From Henckelia pumila (Eukaryota > Streptophyta > Magnoliopsida > Lamiales > Gesneriaceae), in contig NC_133120.1 in assembly GCF_033568475.1 (NCBI RefSeq), positions 87,810,151 through 87,874,150 on the forward strand: DNA of 64,000 bases, written 5' to 3'. The notes beneath the pieces were generated by a model. It was not told the DNA's origin. It saw nothing but the letters and a program-made list of their open reading frames with translations, and did not search any database. The translations under genes and the position numbers were made by a program. Within the stretch, counting starts at the first letter, position 1; every line of letters starts with the position of its first letter. Of the stretch, positions 20,572 through 32,873 are shown piece after piece.

Positions 20572-22845
20572 TAATATTTTTTATAGATAAAAATACCAAT
20601 GCTTGTTATTAACTTATTATTTAATTTCAGGAAATTTTGGTGGTAGTTCATCATCACTTGGTGCAAATCCTAAATTAAAAAAACAAATGTCTCGTAGCTT
20701 CAGCGTGAGAGAGGGAGCTCAGCTACCATCAAAAGAAATTGATTCTTACATGTTTCCATCGAAACGAAAGAGTATAAAAAGTTGGTTTGCTCCTGAAAAG
20801 GTTAAAGATGTTGGAAAGGCTATTTCCAAGTGGTTTATATACAATGCAATTCCATTTCATGCGGCAGATAGTGGTTCATACTACCAAGCAATGATTAATA
20901 CTATCGCAGATGTTGGACCTGGAATACAAGGTCCTTCAGGACGTCAAATAGGTGGTGTTTTCTTGGAAGAGGAGGTGGAGGATATTAATGGATATTTAAA
21001 TACATTAAAATTCAAATGGCCAAAGTATGGATGTACAATAATGTGCGATGGTTGGAGCACACGCAACAAACACCCTATCATCAATTTCATGATATATTGT
21101 GACCGCAACATGATATTTCATAGTTCAGTGGATTGCACCAACAAAAGGAAGACATCTGATTTTATATTATCTCTTTTGAATAAAGTCATTGACGAGGTTG
21201 GAGAGGAAAATATTGTGCATGTGGTTACAGATAGTGAAAGTGCAAATAAGGCTGCTGGTCAGAAATTGATGATTGAAAGACCTCACATATTTTGGTCACC
21301 TTGTGCAGCACACTGCATTGATCTTATGCTTGAAGATATTGGTAAGATGACAAAGGTAAAGAAGTGCATTGACAAAGCAAAGCAGATAACAAGTTTCATA
21401 TATAACAGTGACAAAGTCGTGAACTTAATGAAAATCTACACAAATGATCGTGAACTACTGAGACCTGGAATCACTCGCTTTGCTACGGAATTCATTTCCT
21501 TGGAAAGTCTCGTTCGGTATTGTCAAGATTTGAAGAGATTGTGTACTTCAGTTGAGTGGACTGAGTACAACAATACAAGCAAGAGAAGGAACGTTGCCGA
21601 AAAAATTTCAGCAATCATTTTGGACACGAGATTTTGGAAGTCAGATCGTGACATTTGCGCAGCAATGGAACCTCTTGTAAAAGTTCTGAAGTTGGTTGAC
21701 CAAGACAACAAGCCAACTCTGTCAATTATATATGAAGCAATGGATAGAGCTAAGTTGTCTATAAAAAAAAGTGTCAAGGACTGGAAATTGTATTGGGATG
21801 TGATTGATGATCGTTGGTATAATCAATTACACCAACACCTACATGCTGCAGGTAAATGAGGTTATATTTACATAAAACAAATTCATTATTTTAGTTGATA
21901 ATATATTTTTAATATATTGATTGTTTCAGCGTATTTTCTGAATCCAATGCTCCAATATTCTAGAACTTGTGTTTATACCGATGAAGTAATACGGGGATTG
22001 AAGACAGTAATCAAGAGATTGGAACCCGATTTAAATGCACAGGCTTCAATGATCAATGAGGTATGATAGTTATAAATTTTACATAACATGTTTTATATTG
22101 AGTACACTATTGTTTTATGAAATATGTTTTACAGATTAAATTGTTCACGGAACAAATTGGAGAGTTTGGGTCCCCACTTGCAAAAATGGCAGTTAAAAAA
22201 AGTCTTCCAGGTTTGAGCTTATTTATATTTTCCATAAATATTAAATATGTACAATATATATCATATGTTTTTCTATCAGCTGAATGGTGGAATGAGTATG
22301 GTGAAGAAGCTCCTCATCTGAGAAAAATTGCAATTAAAGTCCTTAGCCAAACATGTTCATCTTCTGGTTGTGAGAGAAATTGGAGTACATGGTCTTTGAT
22401 ACATACCAAGCTTCTCAACCGTTTGGCAATAGCAAAGTTGCATAAATTGGTATATGTCCATTACAATATGCGATTAAGAGTACGAAATTTGATGCATAAA
22501 AATGAAGATGATGATTACTACAGTCCTATAGATCTTGATCACATATTCAAAGATGATGATATTTTAAATGAATGGACAAGAGATAATGAACCTCCTGTAT
22601 TGCAAGACGATGACTTAGAATGGTTAGATCAAGACCATGAAACTTCAAATTCCCAACATCACAACATCACACCTAGTGGTCAAAGTCATTCAAAGAAGAC
22701 GAACAACGAGAGGAGCTCAAGATTATCAAAAGGCAAAGAAATCGTCTTAAGTGACAGGGATGAATCTGAAAATGATGACAGTGATGACAGTGATGCTAGT
22801 GGTGATGGAAACAATCAAGAAAGTGGTAAAAAAAAATCAAGATGA
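20054..22845 (+). CDS. hAT transposase (BED zinc finger, DUF659-type, hAT dimerisation), 5 exons
   Basis: Exons by GT-AG and frame: 20054-20492, 20631-21851, 21930-22060, 22135-22210, 22280-22845, giving 810 residues. A BED zinc finger (C24, C27, H41, plus H44 or C52) binds DNA. An acidic Ser/Asp linker follows. Exon 2 holds the catalytic core, with Asp286 in MCDGWS and Asp347 in VTDSES, and the conserved SPCAAHCIDLML. The hAT dimerisation region follows EWWNEYG (residue 624) with SGCERNWSTW. No stop interrupts the exons up to there. In a run of nine A near 22827 the frame leads to an early TGA. Reading goes on in another frame to 22975 and then in the first frame again to 23643, so the natural tail is probably longer and is broken here. 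Intron 1 has a long TA run. Confidence 0.88.
20520..20569. repeat. (TA)n microsatellite in transposase intron 1
   Basis: About 25 TA units fill the middle of the first intron of the hAT transposase gene. Confidence 0.95.
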
Positions 22846-23643
22846 TGATCAAGGACGTCAAGATAATGAATATGATACTAGCATGTCATGGGCACGAGGG
22901 AAAGAGAATTATTATGCCACACAAGACACTGATCATGGGTATCGCCCTGGGATAGAGGCACAACGTCGTTTTTAGCAAGTTTGACAGGGTTCTCGAGTGC
23001 CGAAGATGATGAAAATTTGAGTGGATCTTCACATTCATATATGGGTGTAGAAGAACAAGTAAAAAATTTTGGCTTGGGGGTTCACCATCAATATCAATCT
23101 GGAGATGATTCGAGAAACTACTATTGGAACTCTCAATCTTTTGGTCATAGTGCCAGCGGATATGATGAACCAGGATTTGGGTATTCTCATGGTTATAACA
23201 CAAGACGGGATCATTTATCATCTCAAGCAAGGGGAATCGGAAATTATGGATTTGATGGGTCATCTAAATACACCAGTTCCGAAAATAATCAATTTGAAGA
23301 GTATTCTAGTAGTGGACAAAATACATATAATGATCATCAATCATTCGCAGCAACTGGTTTTAGACATGATGATCATAATTCGATATCTTCAAGTGGCGCT
23401 AGTAATTCTTTTGGGCATCAAGAATTTGGAGGCTATCACCGTCGTGACGACACATTATTAAATCCACGTTCATCACACAATACCAATTCGGTTTCAAATC
23501 CCCTATTCAGTCAATATCCAGGTGAACAATTGAACACTAGTTTATATCCACAAAGATATGATGGAGATCAATTTTCTCAACTTAATCCCGGTAGAGAGTA
23601 CACTGATGATTTTGTTCCTCCATGCCATTCATCATGGTATTAA
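22846..23643 (+). pseudogene. Frameshifted C-terminal tail of the hAT transposase
   Basis: Two consecutive frames continue the transposase after the A9 run: one to TAG at 22975 and one from about 22976 to TAA at 23643. The translation is low-complexity, rich in Ser, Gly, Tyr, Asn, His, Asp and Gln (for example SGYDEPGFGYSHGYN), like the Gly/Tyr/Ser-rich tails of DUF659-type plant hAT proteins. Homopolymer length change (A9, T5) is the likely cause of the breaks. Confidence 0.6.
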
Positions 23644-24425
23644 TGTCAATGACATTACAGGTACTTTTCTATATAAATATTGTTAAAACAATTTATATGT
23701 AAATATATTAGTTTTTTTCGACTTATATTTCATTTAGCAGTGTCATTTTATTCTCATTTCATAAGTGTAATTTAGTATGTTTAACATTGATTTGACTAGG
23801 AACATTGGAAAGTAAAGAACAACAATCGATGTAAGATGGTGAATCTCGGTCTTCTTTCCGCTCATCCATCGACGAAAGATTAATAAAGAGGAGACCAAGA
23901 GTTAACTATTTCTATTGAGAAATTTTCATTAGAAAGTGTGATAAAAATAAACCAAGTTAATTCTAAAGTATTTCTATTTAAATTGATGTTTAATAGTTTG
24001 TAACACCATGTTATTTAAGATTTTATGCATAATATTAGTCTATCACGTTAAATTGATCTTAGTTATGATGAACATATAAATTTTCAACTGAAAAAATTTC
24101 AAAAATTCAAAGGGTTACATACTAAATTTTTTAAATAATATATTTAAATTTTTAAGAGTTGCGAATATTTTATATGTATTAATGATTTAAGTTGTGTTAC
24201 ATAAAATTTTATAAATTAATTTAATTTCTTATTTACTTCAAATAATCTATTTTTATGATATTCATTTCAATTTGGTAGATCTAAATAATTTTATGAAATC
24301 TTCAGTTTTTAAATATTTATAATATTTAAAAATTAAAATCCGTTCCGCGACCGTTCTGCGAAATTTCATTGTAACTGGAACGGTGGTCTCCGCGACGATG
24401 TCCGCGACGACGATTGCGAACCATG
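23644..24425 (+). other. hAT 3' non-coding and subterminal region
   Basis: AT-rich 3' sequence with no gene, then a GC-rich right subterminal block from about 24340 with CCGTTCC, GCGACG and GGAACGG words, ending in the inverted terminal CGAACCATG. Confidence 0.7.
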
Positions 24426-24433
24426 CTGCATAG

Positions 24434-26170
24434 GAACATGGTCTGGACCGTCGTCCCGTGAATTTGCTTCATCGAATATTTATCGGCCACCACCATGATC
24501 TCTAGCTTGTGCGCCTACCTTGTGCGCCAAACAATTCGATCTTATCTCATGGGTGGGTGAAGTTGGCCTTCAAACAACCATGCAGACATGGTCACTAATC
24601 ACCCCTTTCCATTAACACTCATTCCAAGATAAGTTTCGTTACTTCTCTTTATTAACATAGTTTACAATTTTATTATTATCTTTGAGTAGGGGATTTCTTG
24701 CTACGTTAACTTGTGGTGCTAGTGGCTTATTGTGTTTGGGTTGATTTTATCTTTTTGGTTGGACTTGTTCATCTCTTTGCTTTGCATGTCCACTCACTCA
24801 TATATACAGCACACCACGTGATTGATGAATTACCTGAGCTATTCGTTCATACTATGTTAATTAAAATTGTTGATCATCCCTCCGCTTCCGTCTTCAACCA
24901 TCTCGCAGACGCCCATAATACAACAATATTTGTGCTCCACCTCCACGTTGGCTGCTCTATCAAAAATTAGGCTGCAAATTCATGTACAATACATTGTTTT
25001 TCTCTATCAAAGATTTGGATGGAAATCAATGTATAATGCTTGAAGTACTGTTTTTCTAATGGTGTGACCTCAAAACATCATTTATCGGCTCGCTATTTTG
25101 GAAGATAACTTTGCTTTTTTATTGTCTAATTCTCGTATTAGAAGGTGCCGAAACCTATTAATCATCTCATAAAACCATAATTATTTGCTTAAAAATATTT
25201 CACTACGTATGATTAGGTGCATATTGTCATTCAAGTGTTCTCTTTCTTCTTGAGAAATATCATCAATTAACAATTATGTGAATGCTATGAATAGTCATGC
25301 GTTGTCATAAATTATTAATGAAATTCAGGTAATTGTTTGGGTCACAAGTTTGATCTCCACCGCTTGAAGTATAAGTTCATGAATTTTTGAATGCTATTCA
25401 ATTTTTCACCTTCAATCTTAACTAATGGGTATTTTGTTTTAATTAAATTCTAGGAAGACATTCTCCAATGAAAATATTGCTGGAATTGATATTTTATTAA
25501 ATATGAGAATCCGTATAAATAGATGAGATTCCCGAGCCCTCTCTCGCCTAATTATTGTATATTTGTCATCTATGGTCCGAAAACATGGGTGCTAGGTTCA
25601 CATTATCATTATCTCAACAATGATATTTTATAGGCAAAAACTTGTATGAGACGGTCTCAAGGGTCATTTTTATGAGACAGGTTTTTTATATGGGTTATTC
25701 ATTAAAAAGTATTACAATTTATGCCAAAAGTATTACTTATTATTATAAATATGGATAGGGTTAATCCGTCTCATAGTTGAGACACTATTTTATAACACAT
25801 TGCTTATACTAATAATTTATTTCAAATATCATATATTATTAGTATTATTTTGGTGTTCGTCGGTCTTGGTCTTCCCTCTTGATTGTAGTGCCCACCAATC
25901 TACATGATGTACCGCACTCGGGTTCGACTAATGACACTTTTACTATCGAACACCTTAGCTTGACATGATGTGATCGCTTGATAAGGCTCTACTCGGTGAC
26001 TTGAGGGATAAAGATAAGTCTTCTAATGTTTTATTTTTAACAATATATTTTTGTTGTGCTAAATTTTGAGATATCTCATAATCAAATTTTATGTGAAGTT
26101 ATATGTTTAATTGACCCAATATTATATTGCGCTTCTATTACCTTGTATTTTTGTTTGGGCCTTTTTTACA
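24434..26170. other. TAT-element internal segment, no gene seen
   Basis: About 1.7 kb of moderately AT-rich sequence belonging to the outer non-autonomous element. The 85-codon frame at 24713-24970 has no recognisable motif. A MITE-like insertion lies at 25635-25791. No gag-pol motif was found. Confidence 0.5.
25635..25791. mobile_element. MITE-like short repeat with TGAGACGGTCTCA end
   Basis: About 157 bp. It starts CAAAAACTTGTATGAGACGG, with the inverted motif TGAGAC-G-GTCTCA, and ends in a complementary CGTCTCATAGTTGAGAC region. I recall such repeats as very common in Lamiales genomes; the family name is not certain. Confidence 0.6.
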
Positions 26171-26370
26171 GACATCGGGCATGCAATCTCTCAGTAAGGC
26201 CCAATTATATCACATCGGGCATGCAATCTCGCAGTAAGGCCCAACTATATCACATCGGGCATTCAATCTCGCAGTAAGGCCCAATTATATCACATCGGGC
26301 ATGCAATCTCGCAGTAAGGCTCAATTATATCATATCGGGCATGCAATCTAGCAATAAGGCTCAATTTATG
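26171..26370 (+). repeat. 40-bp tandem repeat, about 5 copies
   Basis: Units with CATCGGGCATGCAATCTCGC recur at 26173, 26213, 26253, 26293 and 26333, an exact 40-bp period, with few differences. They lie in the 3' region of the TAT-like element, where such arrays are typical. Confidence 0.9.
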
Positions 26371-26389
26371 GTTCAACACTTTATAAAGT

Positions 26390-26849
26390 CCGGGCAGGTC
26401 CAACATCAAAAGCCCACATCAGTGGCATCAAAAATTCACATTAGTGGTCTCAAAAGCCCACAACAGTGGCATCAAAAGCCCACATCATTGGCATCAAAAA
26501 TCCACATAAGTGGTATACAAATCTCAGGCAGGTCTGGAACTCAAAGCCCACATCAGTGGAACTCAAAGCCCAGGCAGGTCTGGCACTCAAAGTCCACGTC
26601 AGTGGTAACACAAAGTCTAGGCAGATCTGACACTCAAAGCCCACTTCAGTGGCTCACATCAGTGGTATTCAAAGTCCAGGCACGTCTGGCACTCAAAGTC
26701 CACCTCAGTGGCCCACATCAGTGGAACTCAAAGCCCACGTCAGTGGCCCACATCAGTGGTAACACAAAGCTCAGGCAGGTCTGGCACTCAAAGCCCACTC
26801 AGTGGCCCACATCAATGAAACTCAAAGCCCAGGCAGGTCTGGCACTCAA
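26390..26849 (+). repeat. 60-bp minisatellite, left part (split by the Tekay insertion)
   Basis: Degenerate units of about 60 bp contain GCCCAGGCAGGTCTGGCACT, CAAAGCCCAC and doubled CAGTGG(CC)CACATCAGTGG sub-motifs. About 7-8 copies precede the Tekay insertion and the array resumes at 36910. The long frame through it (26341-26871) is repeat-derived, not a gene. Confidence 0.88.
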
Positions 26850-29454
26850 TGAAACGACCCTAACTCTATAATAAATAAATATGCGGAAAAAAAATTTTTT
26901 TTTTTTTTATACTACTAAATAAATATATGTACATATATGCCCATACATATATGCACTAAATAAAATAAACAATTTAAATACTAAATTAAAATGCATTCTT
27001 TAAAAATAATTAAACATCTGAGTCAAACTCTAGAATTTAAAATATACTGCATAAATAAAATAATTAAAATGCGTGCATGCACTAAAAATATTTAATAAAA
27101 TATTCCAACACCTCAACCCTTAAAAATATAAAAATGTATCATAAGACATCAGTACGGTGACTCAGAAGCTGTCACGGTCACGGGGCTACTGCAGCGCTGC
27201 TCATACATCCTCACCACCGGTAGGAGTAACCTGTTCCTCTACGTACTCACCTGCACCATATCAGTGTAGTGAGCCTAGAGGCCCAACATGCATACTAACA
27301 AGGGTTTAAAATAATTTAAATCAATTTAATACTAATACATACAAATACATGAATGAGCATGCTTAAAATTTACTAACTTAAATTTCATAAATAAACATAC
27401 ATAATAGCATACATACATAAGTTGTTGAGCGTTTAATTTTTCTTAACATCGTATGGTCCTATCCGTAAGTGTGACCCATAGTGCGACTGATCAGTCTAGG
27501 AAACCATCGTACGAGGCTGGTGGCGAACCACCCATACATAAATGGCAGAAAACTGCCCATACATAAATGGCAGAAACTGCCCATACATAAATGGCCACAC
27601 TACTTCAATTTTCACCTAAAATATTTTATTTCGCTCAACCATAGAAATTAAATCATAGCATAAAAATTGATTTCATGAATGCATGTACTTGAATAAATTG
27701 TGTGTCCTTCATATATATTTAATTAAATTTTCTTACTAACATATAAATATTAAAATAACTTAAATGCATAAAAATAATTAAATATATAATCAGGACACAT
27801 GAGATTTTCTCATGGCTTGTACTGGACTGCTGGCCCTACACTCAAGCCCAATAACTTAAGACTTGGCCCATAAATCAACCAAAGTCCATTAAGACTATCT
27901 TAGGTCCAATAACGCTGTCCCTGGCCCAATGGGCCCAAAAGCCCATTTACAGGCCCAATAAATTTCATGGGCTCCCAAGCCCATAAAAATTTCTGGTCAA
28001 CTTAAAAATTTAAATAAAATTATAAAAAGCCCAAAAATAATTAAATTAACCCAAATAAATTAAATGGTACTAATTAAATTTTTGGGAATTTAATTAGTCC
28101 ATTTAATCCCTAATTAACTTAAAAACTTAAAAATAAAAATACCCGAGCCCAATTAAAATAACCCGGACCCGGACCCACTTAACTTAACCCATATTATTTT
28201 AGACCCGACCCGGACCACTTGACCCGACCCGGACCCACCATAACCCTAGAACCCGAAACCCTATCTTTCCTATTCCTCTCGGCCGCCGAAGCTTGAGCAG
28301 CAGGCCTTCCCGGCCTGCTGCAGCCCAGCTCCGGCCGCCGTGGCCGGAGCCCCGCCGGCAGGACCTCCCCAGGGTCCTGCCGGTTTGAACCATGCCCTGG
28401 CCCGAACCCCATGCTGCGCCTGCACCTAGCCCGAACCCCACTTCCACGAACCCTAGCTGCGCGATCTGCTGCACCAGTCACGGTGCAGCTCGTCTCCTCC
28501 CTTTCCTAGCCCTTTCCAGCCTTAACCCCCGACTCCTACCTGGACTAGGGACCCTACATCACCTTGACCAGCAATCACACGAGCCATGGTTAGCCAAAAA
28601 CGTGGACATGAACATCACAAAGCCAAAACCGAGTGCATAAGAGAAAGATTTAAAAAAAACTTGCTGTCAAAATGATATATCTCGATGCTACACACCCACA
28701 CACATACATACACTGATATAGGATTGAAAAGAGAAGAAAATCATGCCTTTCACCGATTTGTAGAGTTAGAAACGTGTACGACGGGCTTCGGGACGACGGG
28801 ACGACGACGGGGTGCCTTGGCTTGCTTGGAACCTTCGAAAAAGTAGCTATGGAGTCTCCTTGAAGGTGGGATCGATGAGGAAGAAGGTGATGGGGGTGAA
28901 AGTCGGCTGATATGGGAGGAAGAAAGTGTCGGCTAGGTTGATTTGATTAGGTTTAATTAGAAAAATAGGTTGAATAATTAAATAAAAGGTTTTAAATAAC
29001 TAATATGCAACTTAAACTCTTAAATCAATATTTAAAAATCTGATAATATAACATAAATCTCGAAATATAATTTTAGGGGAATTTTAAAAATACTAAAAAG
29101 TCAATATTTTGACAAATTTTGAATAAAAATGACCCCTAAAATTAAATAAAATTAAATACTTAAAATTTTGGGATAATAAAACTCAACATAATATTTTAGG
29201 GCTCTAAAAAGGTTCATAAAATAATTTGGGTGGAAAGTTGTCATCTCGTCCGTCCACGGTCCCGTCTACGCGATCAAATAATAAAAATACTAAAAATCAT
29301 AAAAATCACTAATTATGGGTTAAATGCTTAATAATAAATTAAATCATGCACAAATAATTCAAATAATTATTTAACCCATAAATCATAAATTTAAATAATT
29401 AAATATCCTAATTATGCAGGCGGATTTAAGTAATTAAAAATACCGGGTGTTACA
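26850..29454 (-). repeat. 3' LTR (left) of the Tekay element
   Basis: On the minus strand it begins TGTAACACCCGG and ends GTCGTTTCA. A GC-rich block at 28150-28600 carries four consecutive hairpins. The frames at 28194-28640 arise from this GC-rich block and are not considered genes. Confidence 0.92.
28297..28489. repeat. Four hairpins in the GC-rich block of the Tekay LTR
   Basis: Perfect stems: GCAGCAGGCC (28297-28321), CTCCGGCC (28329-28349), CCGGCAGGACC (28355-28383) and GCTGCACC (28468-28489), of 10, 8, 11 and 8 bp. The same block is in the other LTR at about 35756-35948. Confidence 0.85.
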
Positions 29455-29471
29455 ATTCTCCCCCCCTTAAA
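29455..29471 (-). other. Polypurine tract of the Tekay element
   Basis: The minus strand reads TTTAAGGGGGGGAGAAT directly before the LTR start TGTAACACCC. Confidence 0.88.
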
Positions 29472-29499
29472 TTGAATTTCGTCCTCGAAATTAAAGTAC

Positions 29500-32400
29500 T
29501 TACCCGAACATCTCCGGGTAGCGAGTCCTCATATCCTCCTCGGTCTCCCAAGTAGCTTCCTCCTCCGAGTGATTCAGCCACTGGACTCTGACCATCGGTA
29601 TGACCCGCGTCCTAAGCCTCCGCTCCTCTCTAGCCAAGATCCGCACTGGTCTCTCCTCGTAAACAAGATCTGGCGGCAACTGTAAGGGCTCAAAATCCAA
29701 CACATGCGACGGATTGGAGACATATCTCCGAAGCATGGATACATGGAATACGTTGTGCACTGCCGCTAGCCCTGGAGGTAAAGCTAAACGATAGGCCAAC
29801 GTGCCAACTCGCTCCAAGATCTCGAATGGCCCTATGTATCTCGGATTTAGCTTGCCTCTCCGCCCAAAACGCGCTACTCCCTTCATAGGTGACACCTTCA
29901 AGAATACGTGATCACCTACTGCGAACTCCAAATCGCGTCGTCTGGCATCTGCATAACTCTTCTGCCGACTCTGCGCTGTCCTCATCCTGTCTCGAATCTG
30001 TGTCACTATGTCAGCTGTCTGCTGCACAATCTCCGGACCCAACAAAATCCTCTCTCCAACCTCATCCCAATGCACCGGAGATCTGCATCTCCTCCCATAA
30101 AGTGCTGCATATGGAGCCATACCTATAGACGACTGAAAACTGTTGTTATAGGTAAACTCCACTAATGGCAGTCTAGTCTCCCAAGATCCTCGAAAATCGA
30201 TGACACAAGCTCTCAAAAGATCCTCGAGAACCTGGATCACTCTCTCGGACTGACCATCTGTCTGGGGATGAAAAGCTGTACTGAACAAAAGTCTAGTCCC
30301 CAAAGCTGTGTGCAGACTCTTCCAAAACGCTGAGGTGAACCTCGGATCTCTGTCTGACACGATAGACACGGGTATGCCATGCAGTCTAACAATCTCTCTG
30401 ATGTAAAGCTCTGCATACTGTGTCAAGGTGTAAGTAGTCCTTACCGGCAAGAAATGAGCTGACTTTGTGAGTCTATCCACAATCACCCAAATCGCTGTAC
30501 ACCCTCTGGTACTCCTCGGTAAGCCAACTACAAAGTCCATCGTAATATTCTCCCACTTCCATTCCGGAATGGGGAGAGGTCTAAGTAGTCCTGCTGGTCG
30601 CTGATGCTCTGCTTTGACTTGCTGACAAGTCAAGCACTCTGACACCACTCTCCCGATGTCACTCTTCATCCCGGGCCACCAATACAATAGCTGTAAGTCC
30701 TTGTACATCTTCGTACTTCCGGGGTGAATGGAGTACGGAGATGCGTGAGCCTCTGTCAAAATCTCAGCTCGCAACTGATCGACGTTCGGTACCCACATCC
30801 TCCCACGGTACTGAACGATGCCATCCTCCACCGTATACAAGAGACTACCTCGGGCCTCATCTCTCTGTCTCCATCGCTGTAGCTCCTCATCAGTGGACTG
30901 TCCCTCTCTAATCCGGTCTCTCAAAACTGGCTGCACCGTCAACACTGACAAGCTCGGTGCATGGCCGCTCGGATAGCACTCCAACCCAAACCTCTGAATC
31001 TCGGTCTGTAGTGGCAACTGTACAGTCAAACATGATACCACTGACGACTTTCGACTCAAAGCATCTGCTACTACATTAGCCTTACCCGGATGGTAGCTAA
31101 TGTCGCAATCATAGTCCTTCACAAGCTCAAGCCATCTGCGCTGCCTCATGTTCAACTCCTTCTGGGTGAAGAAGTACTTGAGGCTCTTATGATCGGTGAA
31201 AATCTTGCACTTCTCGCCGTAAAGATAGTGCCTCCAGATTTTTAACGCAAATACCACTGCTGCAAGCTCCAAATCATGCGTCGGATAGTTCTGCTCATAA
31301 ATCTTCAACTGTCGCGACGCATATGCGATAACTCTGCCACTCTGCATAAGTACTGCGCCCAACCCAAGCTTGGACGCGTCGGTGTACACCACTAACTCCT
31401 CATGTGGCACTGTCATAGCTAACACCGGTGCTGAAGTAAGTGCATCCTTCAGCTGATCAAAACTCCTCTGACAATCTGGACTCCAACTATACTTCACGTT
31501 CTTCTTGGTCAAGGAAGTCAAGGGTACTGCAATAGAGGAAAAACCCTTGATGAACTTCCTATAGTATCCTGCTAAACCCAAGAAGCTACGAATCTCCGAA
31601 GCATTCTTTGGAATCCCCCAATCACGCACTGCCTGCACCTTGGACTGATCCACTGCAATCCCCTCCCTAGAAATAATGTGGCCTAGAAACGCCACCTGCT
31701 CCAACCAAAACTCACACTTACTGAACTTTGCAAACAGTCGATGCTCCCTCAAAGTCTGCAAGGCTGTATGCAAATGTTGTGTATGCTCCTCAATGCTCCT
31801 CGAGTAGATCAATATGTCATCAATGAATACAATGACAAACTGATCTAGATACGGCTGGAAGACACGATGCATAAGATCCATAAACACTGCTGGAGCATTG
31901 GTTAACCCAAAGGGCATCACCAAGAACTCATAGTGTCCATATCGTGTCCTAAAGGCAGTCTTAGACACGTCTGAATCTCTGACCCTCAGCTGATGGTAAC
32001 CAGATCGCAGATCGATCTTGGAGAATACCGAAGCTCCCTGCAACTGATCGAATAAATCCTCTATCCTCGGTAGTGGATACTTATTCTTCACTGTGACTCT
32101 GTTGAGCTCTCGGTAGTCAATGCACAATCTCATGCTGCCGTCCTTCTTCTTCACAAACAACACTGGAGCTCCCCATGGAGAAAAGCTAGGGCGAACAAAG
32201 CCCTTCTCCAACAGCTCCTGAATCTGCTCCTTCAACTCTCTCATCTCTGTAGGAGCAAGTCGATACGGTGCCTTAGAGATAGGCACAGTATCCGAAAATA
32301 ACTCAATACTGAACTCCACCTCTCTCACTGGTGGAACTCCTGCAACATCGTCAGGAAAAACATCTGGATAGTCACGTACCACATCTATATCTGATAAAGA

Positions 32401-32873
32401 TCTGCTAGAAACATCTGAGGTAGTGACCACACTAGCAAGAAAACCCTGACATCCATTGCGCAACAGTTTCCTCGCACGAACAAATGATATCATCTGAGGA
32501 ATACTGCTAGACTGAGATGCAAAGAAAGTAAACATCTCCCCTCCTGCTGGCTTCACTGTCACTGTCCTACGCCGGAAATCAATCGATGCTCCATTAACTG
32601 ATAGCCAGTCCATACCCAAAATCATGTCAAACCCAGTCAATGGAAGAACCACTAGATCTGCTCGAATGGAGTGTCCCTGCAACTCCAATGTCAGATCCCT
32701 GACGACACTAGTGGTAGTGATAATCTGACCGGATGGCATGGTAACATCGTAACCACTGTCTACAACCTCTGGTGTAATGTCTATCCGTCTGATAAAATCC
32801 CGGGAGATAAACGAATGCGTGGCTCCTGAATCTAGCAACGCAAACGTGGAGTTGCCTCCAACTAGAATTCTCC
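29500..32873 (-). CDS. Tekay Pol (protease, RT, RNase H, integrase, chromodomain), exon 2
   Basis: Uninterrupted frame read downward from a probable splice acceptor at 32874; the first Met is at 32838 (1112 codons). In order: aspartic protease ([12 protein letters not shown]); RT, with [10 protein letters not shown] and catalytic [10 protein letters not shown]; RNase H, with [23 protein letters not shown] and DALSRK; integrase with its HHCC zinc region ([14 protein letters not shown]) and DDE residues in TMDFVVG, SDRDPRF and TDGQSERV; then a C-terminal chromodomain-like segment ([19 protein letters not shown]) thought to guide integration. All catalytic residues seen are intact. The upstream residues RILVGG in the same frame join naturally to Gag if the 195-bp segment upstream is removed as an intron. 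Confidence 0.93.

Larger units (their letters stand above)
18662..24425 (+). mobile_element. hAT-superfamily DNA transposon, complete with 8-bp TSD
   Basis: The element is flanked by a perfect 8-bp target duplication CTGCATAG (18654-18661 and 24426-24433), the length made by hAT transposases. Its ends are imperfect inverted repeats: CATGGTTTGCA at the left and, on the other strand, CATGGTTCGCA at the right. Subterminal regions are unusually GC-rich, with repeated GGAACGG/CCGTTCC words. Inside is a five-exon transposase gene. It is inserted in the internal region of the TAT-like element. Confidence 0.93.

Noticed and set aside
26171..26849. Regular repeats that look like a CRISPR array
   Set aside because: The 40- and 60-bp units are head-to-tail minisatellites with no distinct spacers, in a plant retrotransposon 3' region.
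28194..28640. Overlapping frames in the GC-rich part of the Tekay LTR (repeated at 35653-36099)
   Set aside because: They occur in several phases at once, come from GC-rich sequence lacking stops, and lie in LTRs.
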